A stretch of 49,971 bases of DNA from a virus. How positions within the stretch are numbered: position 1 is the first letter of the stretch; every line of letters starts with the position of its first letter. The notes beneath the pieces were generated by a model. It was not told the origin of the DNA. It saw only the letters and a list, made by a program, of their open reading frames with translations, and did no database searches. The position numbers were made by a program, and so were the translations under genes. The stretch covers positions 1 through 49,971 of IMG/VR virus record IMGVR_UViG_3300044630_005024, one strand, 5' to 3'. Of this stretch, positions 39,242-47,233 are shown piece by piece.

Positions 39242-42200
39242 TTATACTCTGGGCGGTGGAACAAATAGAGTCGGAAAGGTCGAAACTCCATACATGCCAG
39301 GAAGTTTTGTTTTGAAAATTAAAGTGCCCAAAGACATGTGAGTTGACCTATGTAAGATTTCGTCCAAAAATATAGCGAACAATGGATTTTTTCTAGTTAA
39401 TCTTTCCCAAGGCGGAAGATCATCTTGATTAAAAATTGGATGGAATTGTCTTGCAACCAATACTCCAGGGCCACCAGTTGAGCAGAGAACAACGGTTCCC
39501 ATAAAAGCTATTTCTTTGAGACCAATTTCTAATTTTTCAAAAACAGGCAGAGCAGTTGCTAAGAATATTGGATAGATGTCCATATTCACATTGCTTACTT
39601 TTAAGCCTTTCGCAATTGCTTCTTGGATCGCTAATTTAATTTGCTTAATTATTGCTCCAATTGGATTAACTAGATCTAAAGGAGTTAAAGAGCTCCATGA
39701 ACCAGATGGAATTAGGTTTAGGATTGGAATTACTATCTCTGAGATTGGTTGAAGAATTGAATCTAACGCAGCATTAATTAAATTCTTGAAAAATGAAATG
39801 ACATCGGTATTCATCATGAATCCGAAAAATGCAAGCATATCTAAAGGAAGATCTGGAAAAAGTGGCAATTTGATTTTTTTACCATTAGGTAGAGTAATTT
39901 CAACTTGATTTGATCGGATTCTCTGTAGTCGAACAATTCCAAAAGCTCCACAATCAATTTCTCGAATAACTTCTTTGATGTCAAGTGTTGAGTTGACACC
40001 TTTGCCTGAACCAGTCTTTCCTAGGTTATTTAGCAAATCTGACATTAATCTGAAGATCGCTTGGATTAATGCAGCAAGAGCAAGCTTTAATAGCGGCTTA
40101 ATTATTGCATCAAGAGGAATCTTAATTTGGATTGGCAATGGAGGTTTTCCAGGAATTGGAAGTTCCGGTAAAGAAATTGCTGCAAGAATTGGAGTTAAAA
40201 TAGATCCAATTAATGCGCTAGGACTAAATGATGCAGGAAGAGGTATTGGCGGTATTGCTCCCAATAGTGTACCAAACATTCCAGTGATTGCGCTGACGCT
40301 GACTGATTTCAGATCACTGACGTTTAGCATCTTTTTTATATCTTCTTTAGTTAAGCCATCAATGAGTGCAGCAGATAGACTTGTAAAAATAGCAAGAACT
40401 GCAAGAACTTCTGGCCGAACTCCTTTAAATAATGCATCTGATTTCGATTCGCAACAAGGTTTACTTGGGTCAAAGACTGAAATTTTAGGTGGAGAAGCAA
40501 ATGCGACTGCAGTAAACGATAAAGCTTTGACTAACAAATCTTGCATTTCATTAGCTGCATCGGCCATTTCTTTTTCTTCTTTCTTATTTCTAGCTTCGCT
40601 TGTATCTACTGACTGCTGCTTTCCCTTAAAATAATCGGTGGCCTTTTTCGAAAGGTTCTTTAATGCATTTTTGAATTCGACGATATCTTCATCTTTTTCA
40701 AGATTAAACGACTCCTTTGAAGTAAGATCTCGAGGATTTATCTTTTTGACGCGTCTTTTGATCTTCTTAACTAGATCAGTGTCTGTTGCAACTTTTAATT
40801 CGCCACGGCCTGCCATTTCAAGCAAATCCATAACACTAGTGATTGCTGCAGATAGATGCGGATTTAATTTAGAAGGATCGTCTGGATATATGATTTCGCC
40901 TAGTGTTAAATTATCGATTAATTTATTAGACTCATCAATCATTGCACGAATTTTTGTCTCAAGATTAATTGGATCAACCTTTCTAGCAAGAGTTTTTAAG
41001 TCTCGTCTTTTCTTGGAGTCTGGTTCTAATCTCGCTTGCTCTGTATCGTTTTGTCTAGCATCTTTTATTTTTCGCTTCAAATCATTAACGCTAGTTGTTG
41101 CAAAATCATCAAACGAATCTATTTGCTTGTTTATCGTTGATCGGATTTTTGTGACAAGACGTTCGTAATCTTGAGCTGGTGTAGTCTCGATAGAATTGAG
41201 AGCGACTTCATCGCCTGTTAAAATTGAATTTCTTGCAGCATCCACCGAAAGTTCTCCTCTATCTCCTGGCGCAAGTTTGCCATTTGGCATAGTAACTGCT
41301 GGCAATTTACCTTGCGCAAGGTCAGCTGTAATCTTTGCGATTTTTGCAGCTTTCGCAGCAGCTCCAGTTAATTTAATTGGAATGGTAAATGCTCCTTTAA
41401 TTGGAAGACCTGCGTATGGACCATTTAACCCTAACGGATTTTGAGCAGACGAATCAAATTCAAATCCTAATTTTGCCTGATTAGGTAAAACTAGTGATGG
41501 TAAATTTGGTCCAAATAGCATGTACTTGCTGCCGTCTGGTGCTAGATAAAAAATAAAGATAGACGGTAATGGAATAGGAACTGGTGATGGAAAGCTTATA
41601 GGCAGAGCTATCATTGGAACAATTGTGCCTATTGGCGAAGAAATAACTGAGAGTACTTTCCAAGTTTGAGGTAGAGTTACTATAATTGGACCGGGAAAAG
41701 CGGGAATCAATCCATTAACTGGATAATACCTAAAGAGTGGTGCAGTAAGATCCGGAATTGGTAGAATTCCTAGGAGTGTCAATTCTTCAGCAAAATATTT
41801 CCAATAACAGGGAGTAGTCATATCTGGTAGACTTGCATCATTTCCAGTTAATGTGCGTATTCCGAATGGATCGGTCCCTCTCTTAGGTTTTATTGCATCT
41901 TCACAATTTCCACCAGCCGCATTTGCTTTAGCGGCAGGTCCTCCGAAACATTTAATTTGTAGTAGCTTCTTTTGAAGTTCTTCTGGATCGCCAGCTGCCT
42001 CCTTTATGAGAAGGTCAATATTTTGTAGTTCGAGATCAATTCGGTCAATTACACTAGAAACTAGTTTAGCTGACTCTTGATATATTTGAAGAACTTTTGG
42101 TAAGGACTTTGACGTTGCTGGGTAAGTCTTTTTATCAAAGACTGTATCTTGTGAAAGAGTTTGAGCAATATTTCCTTCTCGTAAATGATGAGCTGCTTCT

Positions 42201-43357
42201 CTACGAGCAAGAGCTTTAATATTTTCAATGTTTGCTGCAATATTTGCTGGATAAACTTCTTCTCGTTCCTTCTTGCTTCGACTAACAATTTCTGGACCTA
42301 GATTTTGATAAAATGCCTGATATTTTTCAACATTTTTTATGAAGAATAGACGGTCATCTTCTTTGAAAGTTTTGGGTAAATCTGGATTTCCTGAAAGTAT
42401 TGGATCAACTTCATCAGCTTTTATAGTAAGCCCGCGTTCGTCAAGCGTAAATAGGTTTTGAATAGGCGCACGCAAAGTCTTAAATAAACCGCGATATCCT
42501 CCAGCTCCATCATATAGTTTCGAAGAGACGTCAATATCGTTTTGTGCTTTACTTGCTGGAATATATGTGACGTAACTGCTAATATTATTCATCACATTAG
42601 TATCTTTCAGGAATCGATTACGTCGTATTTGAATTGTTTTGTCTTCTTGGCCATCTTTGATCGTTGCATTAATTAATTCGTAAAGACGTAATTCAAAAGT
42701 AACTAAGTTGTCTTTTGCGGTTGGTATGATTTTTCCTGAAATTACTTTGAATTTACCTCTCAAATCATTTAGATACTCTGTGTATTTTGGATTAATTTGA
42801 TTGGTGTTCACTGGCCCATACGTTGTTGGAACAGTTATGTATTGATTAGGAATATCTTTATATTGATCAATTAGATCCTTTGCTTTATTGGCCGCGTTTT
42901 TTTCGAGCTTATTGATCTCTTGCTGAAGTGCGATCCTTGCTGCTGGGTTTATCGTAGCTTTAAGTTTGTCCCTAGCTGCCATAGTTTCAGCAGTGATTGG
43001 GTTGACTGCGCTAGACACGGCTAAATAAAATCTAAGTCTTTCTACAAGATAAGAATCAATCAAAACAAGATTAAAACGAATTTCGTCGAGTCGGCCTTTA
43101 ACTGCAGACAATTCGACTAAGTCTTTCATTTTATCTCGACTGGCGCTTAAGATTGCATCAGCCTCTTTTAGAGCAGCTGGCAAACATGATTCTTCTAGAG
43201 AAACGGCTGGTGGCGGAGAAGCTGGTTTAGCTTTTTCCAAAGGCGGCAGACAAGACTTGACCTTTTTGAGATCGTCTTCTGAGAATCCAGTTGGAGTAAT
43301 GTCTCCACATTCTATCTTTTCGAGTAAGTCCTTAAAGTCTTTGGCCACGTAGTGCAA
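39242..43357 (-). CDS. Very large hypothetical protein (1371 residues), probably structural
   Basis: One unbroken frame, TTG start at 43357 or GTG at 43348 (VAKDFKDLLEKIE). I recognise no family. Residues 1-130 are helical with a P-rich stretch (LPPLEKAKPASPPPAVSLEE). Residues 130-480 are charged and helical. Residues about 540-680 are unusually rich in P, I, L and F (PGPIIVTLPQTWKVLSVISS), but prolines make ordinary membrane helices unlikely. Residues 760-960 are basic/acidic helical and 1000-1371 again P/L/I-rich. A CCESKSDALF motif and scattered Cys are present. Size and domain mosaic suggest a baseplate, tail or injected virion protein. The minus-strand location next to groEL separates it from other structural genes. 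Confidence 0.7.
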   Translation of the reverse strand: MHYVAKDFKDLLEKIECGDITPTGFSEDDLKKVKSCLPPLEKAKPASPPPAVSLEESCLPAALKEADAILSASRDKMKDLVELSAVKGRLDEIRFNLVLIDSYLVERLRFYLAVSSAVNPITAETMAARDKLKATINPAARIALQQEINKLEKNAANKAKDLIDQYKDIPNQYITVPTTYGPVNTNQINPKYTEYLNDLRGKFKVISGKIIPTAKDNLVTFELRLYELINATIKDGQEDKTIQIRRNRFLKDTNVMNNISSYVTYIPASKAQNDIDVSSKLYDGAGGYRGLFKTLRAPIQNLFTLDERGLTIKADEVDPILSGNPDLPKTFKEDDRLFFIKNVEKYQAFYQNLGPEIVSRSKKEREEVYPANIAANIENIKALARREAAHHLREGNIAQTLSQDTVFDKKTYPATSKSLPKVLQIYQESAKLVSSVIDRIDLELQNIDLLIKEAAGDPEELQKKLLQIKCFGGPAAKANAAGGNCEDAIKPKRGTDPFGIRTLTGNDASLPDMTTPCYWKYFAEELTLLGILPIPDLTAPLFRYYPVNGLIPAFPGPIIVTLPQTWKVLSVISSPIGTIVPMIALPISFPSPVPIPLPSIFIFYLAPDGSKYMLFGPNLPSLVLPNQAKLGFEFDSSAQNPLGLNGPYAGLPIKGAFTIPIKLTGAAAKAAKIAKITADLAQGKLPAVTMPNGKLAPGDRGELSVDAARNSILTGDEVALNSIETTPAQDYERLVTKIRSTINKQIDSFDDFATTSVNDLKRKIKDARQNDTEQARLEPDSKKRRDLKTLARKVDPINLETKIRAMIDESNKLIDNLTLGEIIYPDDPSKLNPHLSAAITSVMDLLEMAGRGELKVATDTDLVKKIKRRVKKINPRDLTSKESFNLEKDEDIVEFKNALKNLSKKATDYFKGKQQSVDTSEARNKKEEKEMADAANEMQDLLVKALSFTAVAFASPPKISVFDPSKPCCESKSDALFKGVRPEVLAVLAIFTSLSAALIDGLTKEDIKKMLNVSDLKSVSVSAITGMFGTLLGAIPPIPLPASFSPSALIGSILTPILAAISLPELPIPGKPPLPIQIKIPLDAIIKPLLKLALAALIQAIFRLMSDLLNNLGKTGSGKGVNSTLDIKEVIREIDCGAFGIVRLQRIRSNQVEITLPNGKKIKLPLFPDLPLDMLAFFGFMMNTDVISFFKNLINAALDSILQPISEIVIPILNLIPSGSWSSLTPLDLVNPIGAIIKQIKLAIQEAIAKGLKVSNVNMDIYPIFLATALPVFEKLEIGLKEIAFMGTVVLCSTGGPGVLVARQFHPIFNQDDLPPWERLTRKNPLFAIFLDEILHRSTHMSLGTLIFKTKLPGMYGVSTFPTLFVPPPRV

Positions 43358-43398
43358 ATTTCTTTATTTTATCTATCAGCTCTAGTAAAATGACGGAC

Positions 43399-43419
43399 GC
43401 TCAGGCTATTGACCTGAGC
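43399..43419 (-). terminator. Hairpin between groEL and the 1371-residue gene
   Basis: GCTCAGG, loop of 7, CCTGAGC: a 7-bp perfect stem in the 88-base gap. The minus-strand side lacks a strong T run, so it may be a weak terminator, an RNA-processing site or a stabilising hairpin for the groEL message. Confidence 0.45.
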
Positions 43420-43445
43420 GCCGCCCAACAGAGTTGCATCAGCTT

Positions 43446-45032
43446 TTACACTGAAAGGTCAGTAGGCGGTTGAACCATTAAGCAGTCTGTTGTTATGAGC
43501 AGAGATGCAATTGAAACTGCATTCTCCAATGCACATCTAGTTACTTTCACTGGGTCAATGATTCCTGATTCAAGCATGTTGACATACTCTTCAGTTTTAG
43601 CATTGTATCCCAGATCAGGATGATCAGAAAGTCTATTCCAAATAATATCTGCATTAAGACCAGCATTGGCTAAAATTGCTTCAAACGGTCTGTGGCACGC
43701 AGTTATCAAAATTTCTTTACCGAGTTCTTGATCTCGAGTCGGTAGCGTGAGTGATGCTTTGACATGCTCACTGGCTCTATAAAGAGAAATTCCTCCGCCT
43801 GGAATAATTCCCTCTAGCACAGCAGCTTTTGTTGCACCTAGTGCATCATCAATTCTATCTCGTTTTTCTTTAGCTTCTACTTCAGAAAATGCGCCGATTT
43901 TGATAATTGCGACTCCGCCTTGAATCTTTGCAAGTCGCTCCTTTAACATTAATTTAGTCGACTCTGTAGAAGTTGCTTCAATTTGAGCCTTTAGACTTTC
44001 AACTAATTCGGCAATCTTTGTTGATTCACCAGAGCCACCAACGATAGTTGTAGAATCGCCAGTGATTGTTACTCTTTCGGCTGAACCTAAAACGCTAGTT
44101 GCAACAACTTCTTTTAGGATCATACCTTCTTTTTCGGATACAGTTTTACCACCAGTTACAGTTGCAATGTCGTCTAGTCTAATTTTGCGTTGGTCTCCGA
44201 AACCTGGAGATTTAACAGCAGCTGCTTTAATTGTTCCACGCAGTCGGTTAACGATTAGAGTATTAAGAGCTTCACCATCAACTCCATCAGAAATAATGAG
44301 AAGCGGACGATTGCTTTTGTTTGAATACTCTAAAAACTGGATAATATCATTCAATGACGAAATCTTACCATCATATAGTAGGATCAATGGATTATCAAAT
44401 TCAATTGTTCCTTTTTCTGGATTGTTTACTAAGTATGGAGAAAGGTATCCGTTATTAAACTGCATTCCCTCTACGATTTCTACATAGGTTTCTGCAGTTT
44501 TACTTTCAGCGACTGAGATGATTCCATCAAAACCGACTGCCTCCATCGCGTCGGCAATTATTTGACCAATTTCTTCATCATTATTTGCAGAAATTGTTGC
44601 GACTTGTTTAACTGTTGAAATATCTTCAACTTTAATGGCTTTTGATTTTAGGTACTCAACGATTGCCTTTGATGTGGCTTCGATTCCCTTTTTAAGTTCC
44701 ATTGGGTGTGCTCCTGATTCTACCATGCGATTGCCTTCCTTGAAGATAGCATGAGAGAGGACTGTTGCTGTTGTTGTACCGTCGCCGGCTTCAAATGCAA
44801 CTTTTTGTGCAACTTGTTTTACGAGTTGCGCGCCTACATTCTCTTGATAATCTTCAAGATCAACTTCTCTGGCAACTGTCACACCGTCTTTGGTAATTGC
44901 TACTGAATTATCACGGGCAATAATTACATTACGTCCTCTTGGACCTAGTGTAACTTGAACCGCTTCGGTTAGTTTTTCAATACCGCTTGCTAGTTTTTGA
45001 CGAGCGCTAGCTCTAAAGTTCATATCTTTCAA
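43446..45032 (-). CDS. groEL: GroEL chaperonin
   Basis: A 528-residue complete group I chaperonin (bacterial GroEL is about 545). N-terminal VTLGPRGRNVIIARD, the ATP-site GDGTTTATVLSHAI (about residues 86-99) and the catalytic Asp region IDDALGATKAAVLEGIIPGGG (about 390-410) are intact. The apical domain SPGFGDQRKIRLDDIATVTGG is also plain. The end, TDCLMVQPPTDLSV, lacks the G-G-M repeat tail of most bacterial GroEL. The copy looks diverged rather than recently captured, with the same AT-rich codon style as its neighbours. GroES is at 29745-30065. A phage-made folding chamber would probably fold capsid or tail proteins. It follows the exonuclease gene by 16 bases. Confidence 0.96.
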   Translation of the reverse strand: MKDMNFRASARQKLASGIEKLTEAVQVTLGPRGRNVIIARDNSVAITKDGVTVAREVDLEDYQENVGAQLVKQVAQKVAFEAGDGTTTATVLSHAIFKEGNRMVESGAHPMELKKGIEATSKAIVEYLKSKAIKVEDISTVKQVATISANNDEEIGQIIADAMEAVGFDGIISVAESKTAETYVEIVEGMQFNNGYLSPYLVNNPEKGTIEFDNPLILLYDGKISSLNDIIQFLEYSNKSNRPLLIISDGVDGEALNTLIVNRLRGTIKAAAVKSPGFGDQRKIRLDDIATVTGGKTVSEKEGMILKEVVATSVLGSAERVTITGDSTTIVGGSGESTKIAELVESLKAQIEATSTESTKLMLKERLAKIQGGVAIIKIGAFSEVEAKEKRDRIDDALGATKAAVLEGIIPGGGISLYRASEHVKASLTLPTRDQELGKEILITACHRPFEAILANAGLNADIIWNRLSDHPDLGYNAKTEEYVNMLESGIIDPVKVTRCALENAVSIASLLITTDCLMVQPPTDLSV

Positions 45033-45048
45033 ATCTCAAAGAATTTTT

Positions 45049-45795
45049 TTACTTAGCTATTATATTGTGGGGTTCGATTAAGTTTTGACCAGACAGCTTT
45101 AAAATGATTTGCGCTAGTGCGAGCACATCCTTTTGACAATATTCAGCAATTCGATCAACATTACCTGCCCAAAACTGTTCATGGACTTGATCTCCTTTAA
45201 TATCGTCTTTTGGTGAATCGATTCCTAGCACGCAAGTTAAAAGGTCTAAAGAAGCAAATCCCTCTTGCCAAGCCCCAAATGACCAGAGCTCAGAAGTATC
45301 TAAAAACGGAAGTTCCCAAGGTTTTTTATCCCAAATTTGAAGAGGGACCGGAAGCTGCATTCCATTGATCAGACCTCGCTTGCAGAGGAACGGAATATCG
45401 AATCTCTTGATGTTGTGCCCGGATAGTTTGATTCCAGACTTGGCTAATTTGTTCATAAGGTCGAAAGTCTGTTGCAGAATGACCTCTTCATCGGAACCTT
45501 TATAGGTAATGAGCTGAAAAACAGGTTCTCCATCCTCATTGAACTTCATTTTTCCAAAAGAGACACAAACTACTCGGCCGAATTCGGCCTGAAGAGCAGA
45601 CTTAGCTAGAAAGAGGTTTTCATCTGTCTTGTCTAAGTTGTCAGGATATTTGTCCCCCAGATGGTTACGTAAAAATTCAGCTCGTTTGACCCATTGGTCT
45701 TGAAGGCGATCGTTAATGTCATCAAGCGAAGCTTGTTGACCAGCTGTCTCAATATCAAAAAAGACGAGCTTTTCTAGTTGGGGTTGTGTAAACAT
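45049..45795 (-). CDS. DnaQ-like 3'-5' exonuclease (PolB-exonuclease type)
   Basis: A 248-residue RNase H-fold exonuclease. Exo I is VFFDIETAG (Asp14, Glu16). Exo II is KLSGHNIKRFDIPFLCKRG, and Exo III is IAEYCQKDVLALAQIIL. This arrangement matches standalone proteins related to the proofreading domain of family B polymerases. The polymerase fragment at 21127-22509 has its own Exo I-III, so this is an extra nuclease for repair, end trimming or RNA. It is the first gene of the unit that leads to groEL. A diverged form of the middle promoter element (AAACCAACAGTAAAAT on the minus strand) lies just upstream. Confidence 0.85.
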   Translation of the reverse strand: MFTQPQLEKLVFFDIETAGQQASLDDINDRLQDQWVKRAEFLRNHLGDKYPDNLDKTDENLFLAKSALQAEFGRVVCVSFGKMKFNEDGEPVFQLITYKGSDEEVILQQTFDLMNKLAKSGIKLSGHNIKRFDIPFLCKRGLINGMQLPVPLQIWDKKPWELPFLDTSELWSFGAWQEGFASLDLLTCVLGIDSPKDDIKGDQVHEQFWAGNVDRIAEYCQKDVLALAQIILKLSGQNLIEPHNIIAK

Positions 45796-46093
45796 ATTTT
45801 TCTTTTAGAAGTTGAATATACCAATTTTACTGTTGGTTTGTAAAAAGATTTTAGCAGGTTCCTATTTTTCTGCCTCCGCGCGTCTCGGCCCAGCCTGTCG
45901 TCTTAAGTAGTTACTAATTAAGAGTCAGATTATTTACTAATTAATAACTCTAAAGTCTTAAGGTTACATGCTGTTATCTTATCTACACCCTCCCTAAACA
46001 CCCTTATTCTACACACACTTTTTGGAAAGTTTTGAAAAACCGTACACATTTTTTGGGTAAAAGATGAGTATCGATAAAATAATCACATGGTAA
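45796..46093. promoter_or_regulatory. Divergent 298-base intergenic region with repeated motifs
   Basis: No gene seen. The region separates the minus-strand exonuclease/groEL unit from the plus-strand RuvC-like/gp55 unit and must hold promoters for both. It contains GTCTTAAGTAGTTAC at 45900 and GTCTTAAGGTTAC at 45955, two copies of TTACTAATTAA (45911 and 45934), a GC-rich patch around 45872-45900 and pyrimidine-rich stretches near 45980-46020. Candidate operator cluster or origin. Confidence 0.55.
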
Positions 46094-46765
46094 TTGTTAG
46101 TAATTGGTCTAGATTTCTCTCTCAACTATCCAGCCTTCTGCATAAGTAAGGACTGGTCTAAATTCATGTGGCTGGCTGCAGTCAATACCTCTATTCCAAA
46201 GAATTACCAAAAACAACTCGAAGATTTTCAAAAGGAATTTCCAGGCATCGAGATCCTGCAATTTGAGGCTCGTCCGAAAAAGACAGACGTCTATTCGACT
46301 AACGAACGAAACAAACTGCAGAACTATTCGATTATGATTGATGCTCTCATCGACAGACTGGCCCCCCTAGCCGCTGACCAAAATATCGTAGTTTCGATTG
46401 AAGGTGTTGCGTATGGAGCTCAAGGAAATGCACTAGTCGATATTTGTATTGCTACTGGCATGGTCAGAAAAGCGATATTAGATAGAGTCCTCAATGGTGA
46501 TGCCAGTCGAATGTTTATTTTCTCACCAGGAGAACTTAAGAACGCAATTGGAGCAAAAGGAAATGCAAACAAATTTGAAGTCTTCCAAGTATTCAAAACT
46601 GAACCCAAGATTGAAGCGGTGAAACAAAGCTCACTGTTCCAAATTATAAATAAATATGAGGACCAGATTCTTAAAGGCACGGAGGTAAAATCTCCATTCT
46701 CCGATATGGTTGACTCGTATTTAGCTGTTCTCAAGATACATGAGAGCCTAAAAGAACCAAACTAA
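46094..46765 (+). CDS. RuvC-like Holliday junction resolvase
   Basis: A 223-residue RNase H-fold endonuclease. The acidic residues of the family are at VIGLDFSLNYPAFCI (Asp7), VVSIEGVAYGAQGNA (Glu), KGNANKFEVF, and SPFSDMVDSYLAVLKI (terminal Asp pair). T4 resolves branched DNA with endonuclease VII (gp49), a different fold; many other T4-like phages use RuvC-type enzymes instead. Likely role: clear junctions before packaging. Start: TTG at 46094. The ATG at 46087 is out of frame, so either TTG is used or the start lies elsewhere. It precedes gp55 by two bases. Confidence 0.82.
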   Translation: MLVIGLDFSLNYPAFCISKDWSKFMWLAAVNTSIPKNYQKQLEDFQKEFPGIEILQFEARPKKTDVYSTNERNKLQNYSIMIDALIDRLAPLAADQNIVVSIEGVAYGAQGNALVDICIATGMVRKAILDRVLNGDASRMFIFSPGELKNAIGAKGNANKFEVFQVFKTEPKIEAVKQSSLFQIINKYEDQILKGTEVKSPFSDMVDSYLAVLKIHESLKEPN

Positions 46766-46767
46766 AC

Positions 46768-47187
46768 GTGTCAAAAGCAAAAGCCAATAAGTACTACATT
46801 AACAATAAGGACTTTACGAACGAGATCATTCGATGTAAACACGGACTCTTAAATGAAGAGACCGGTTACCAGCATAAAGCTGGCGAACTTTCACCAATTG
46901 CTATCAATTACTTCATCATGCTCGCAAACCGAGCTATCTTAAAGTTAAAGTTTTCAAATCCATTAGACAAGGAAGATTGTATTCAATCAGCTCTACTTGA
47001 TCTCTTGAGATACTGGCGAAACTTTAACGAGGAAAAATCCAACAATGCCTTTGCATATTTCACACAGATTGCAAAAAATGGCTATGCTAAGGAGTACAAG
47101 AAGATTTATAAGCATATCGGCAAGGGAGAAAAGATCGAGTACGTTTCTTTGAGCCACAATTCAGAGAGCGAAATCTACACGATTTGA
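46768..47187 (+). CDS. 55: Late transcription sigma factor gp55
   Basis: A 139-residue sigma-like protein (T4 gp55 is 185), GTG start. The central match to gp55 is good: YYINNKDFTNEIIRCK at residues 9-24, SPIAINYFIMLANRAI, NPLDKEDCIQSALLDLLRYW and the characteristic FNEEKSNNAFAYFTQIAKNG. These form the region 2-like helices that recognise the -10 element. T4 gp55 lacks a -35 reading domain and reads TATAAATA, with gp33 and the clamp as partners. The same octamer occurs before several structural genes here, which fits. Cotranscribed with the RuvC-like gene. Confidence 0.9.
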   Translation: MSKAKANKYYINNKDFTNEIIRCKHGLLNEETGYQHKAGELSPIAINYFIMLANRAILKLKFSNPLDKEDCIQSALLDLLRYWRNFNEEKSNNAFAYFTQIAKNGYAKEYKKIYKHIGKGEKIEYVSLSHNSESEIYTI

Positions 47188-47202
47188 TCTTGAAGTTCGG
47201 GC

Positions 47203-47213
47203 TAATAAATAAC
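47203..47213 (+). promoter_or_regulatory. Late promoter-like motif for the large structural gene
   Basis: TAATAAATAAC ends 21 bases before the ATG at 47234, in the short gap after gp55. Confidence 0.65.
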
Positions 47214-47233
47214 ATAAATCGATCGGCTCGTAC

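Noticed and set aside
40638-41168. Open frame of 176 codons on the plus strand within the 1371-residue gene
   Set aside because: Antisense shadow of the minus-strand gene, with S/F/L-rich composition and no motif; same for the 219-codon frame at 39975-40634.
46645-46655. TATAAATAAAT inside the RuvC-like gene
   Set aside because: More than 100 bases before gp55, in coding sequence, and lacking the AAC/AAT end; probably chance in AT-rich DNA.
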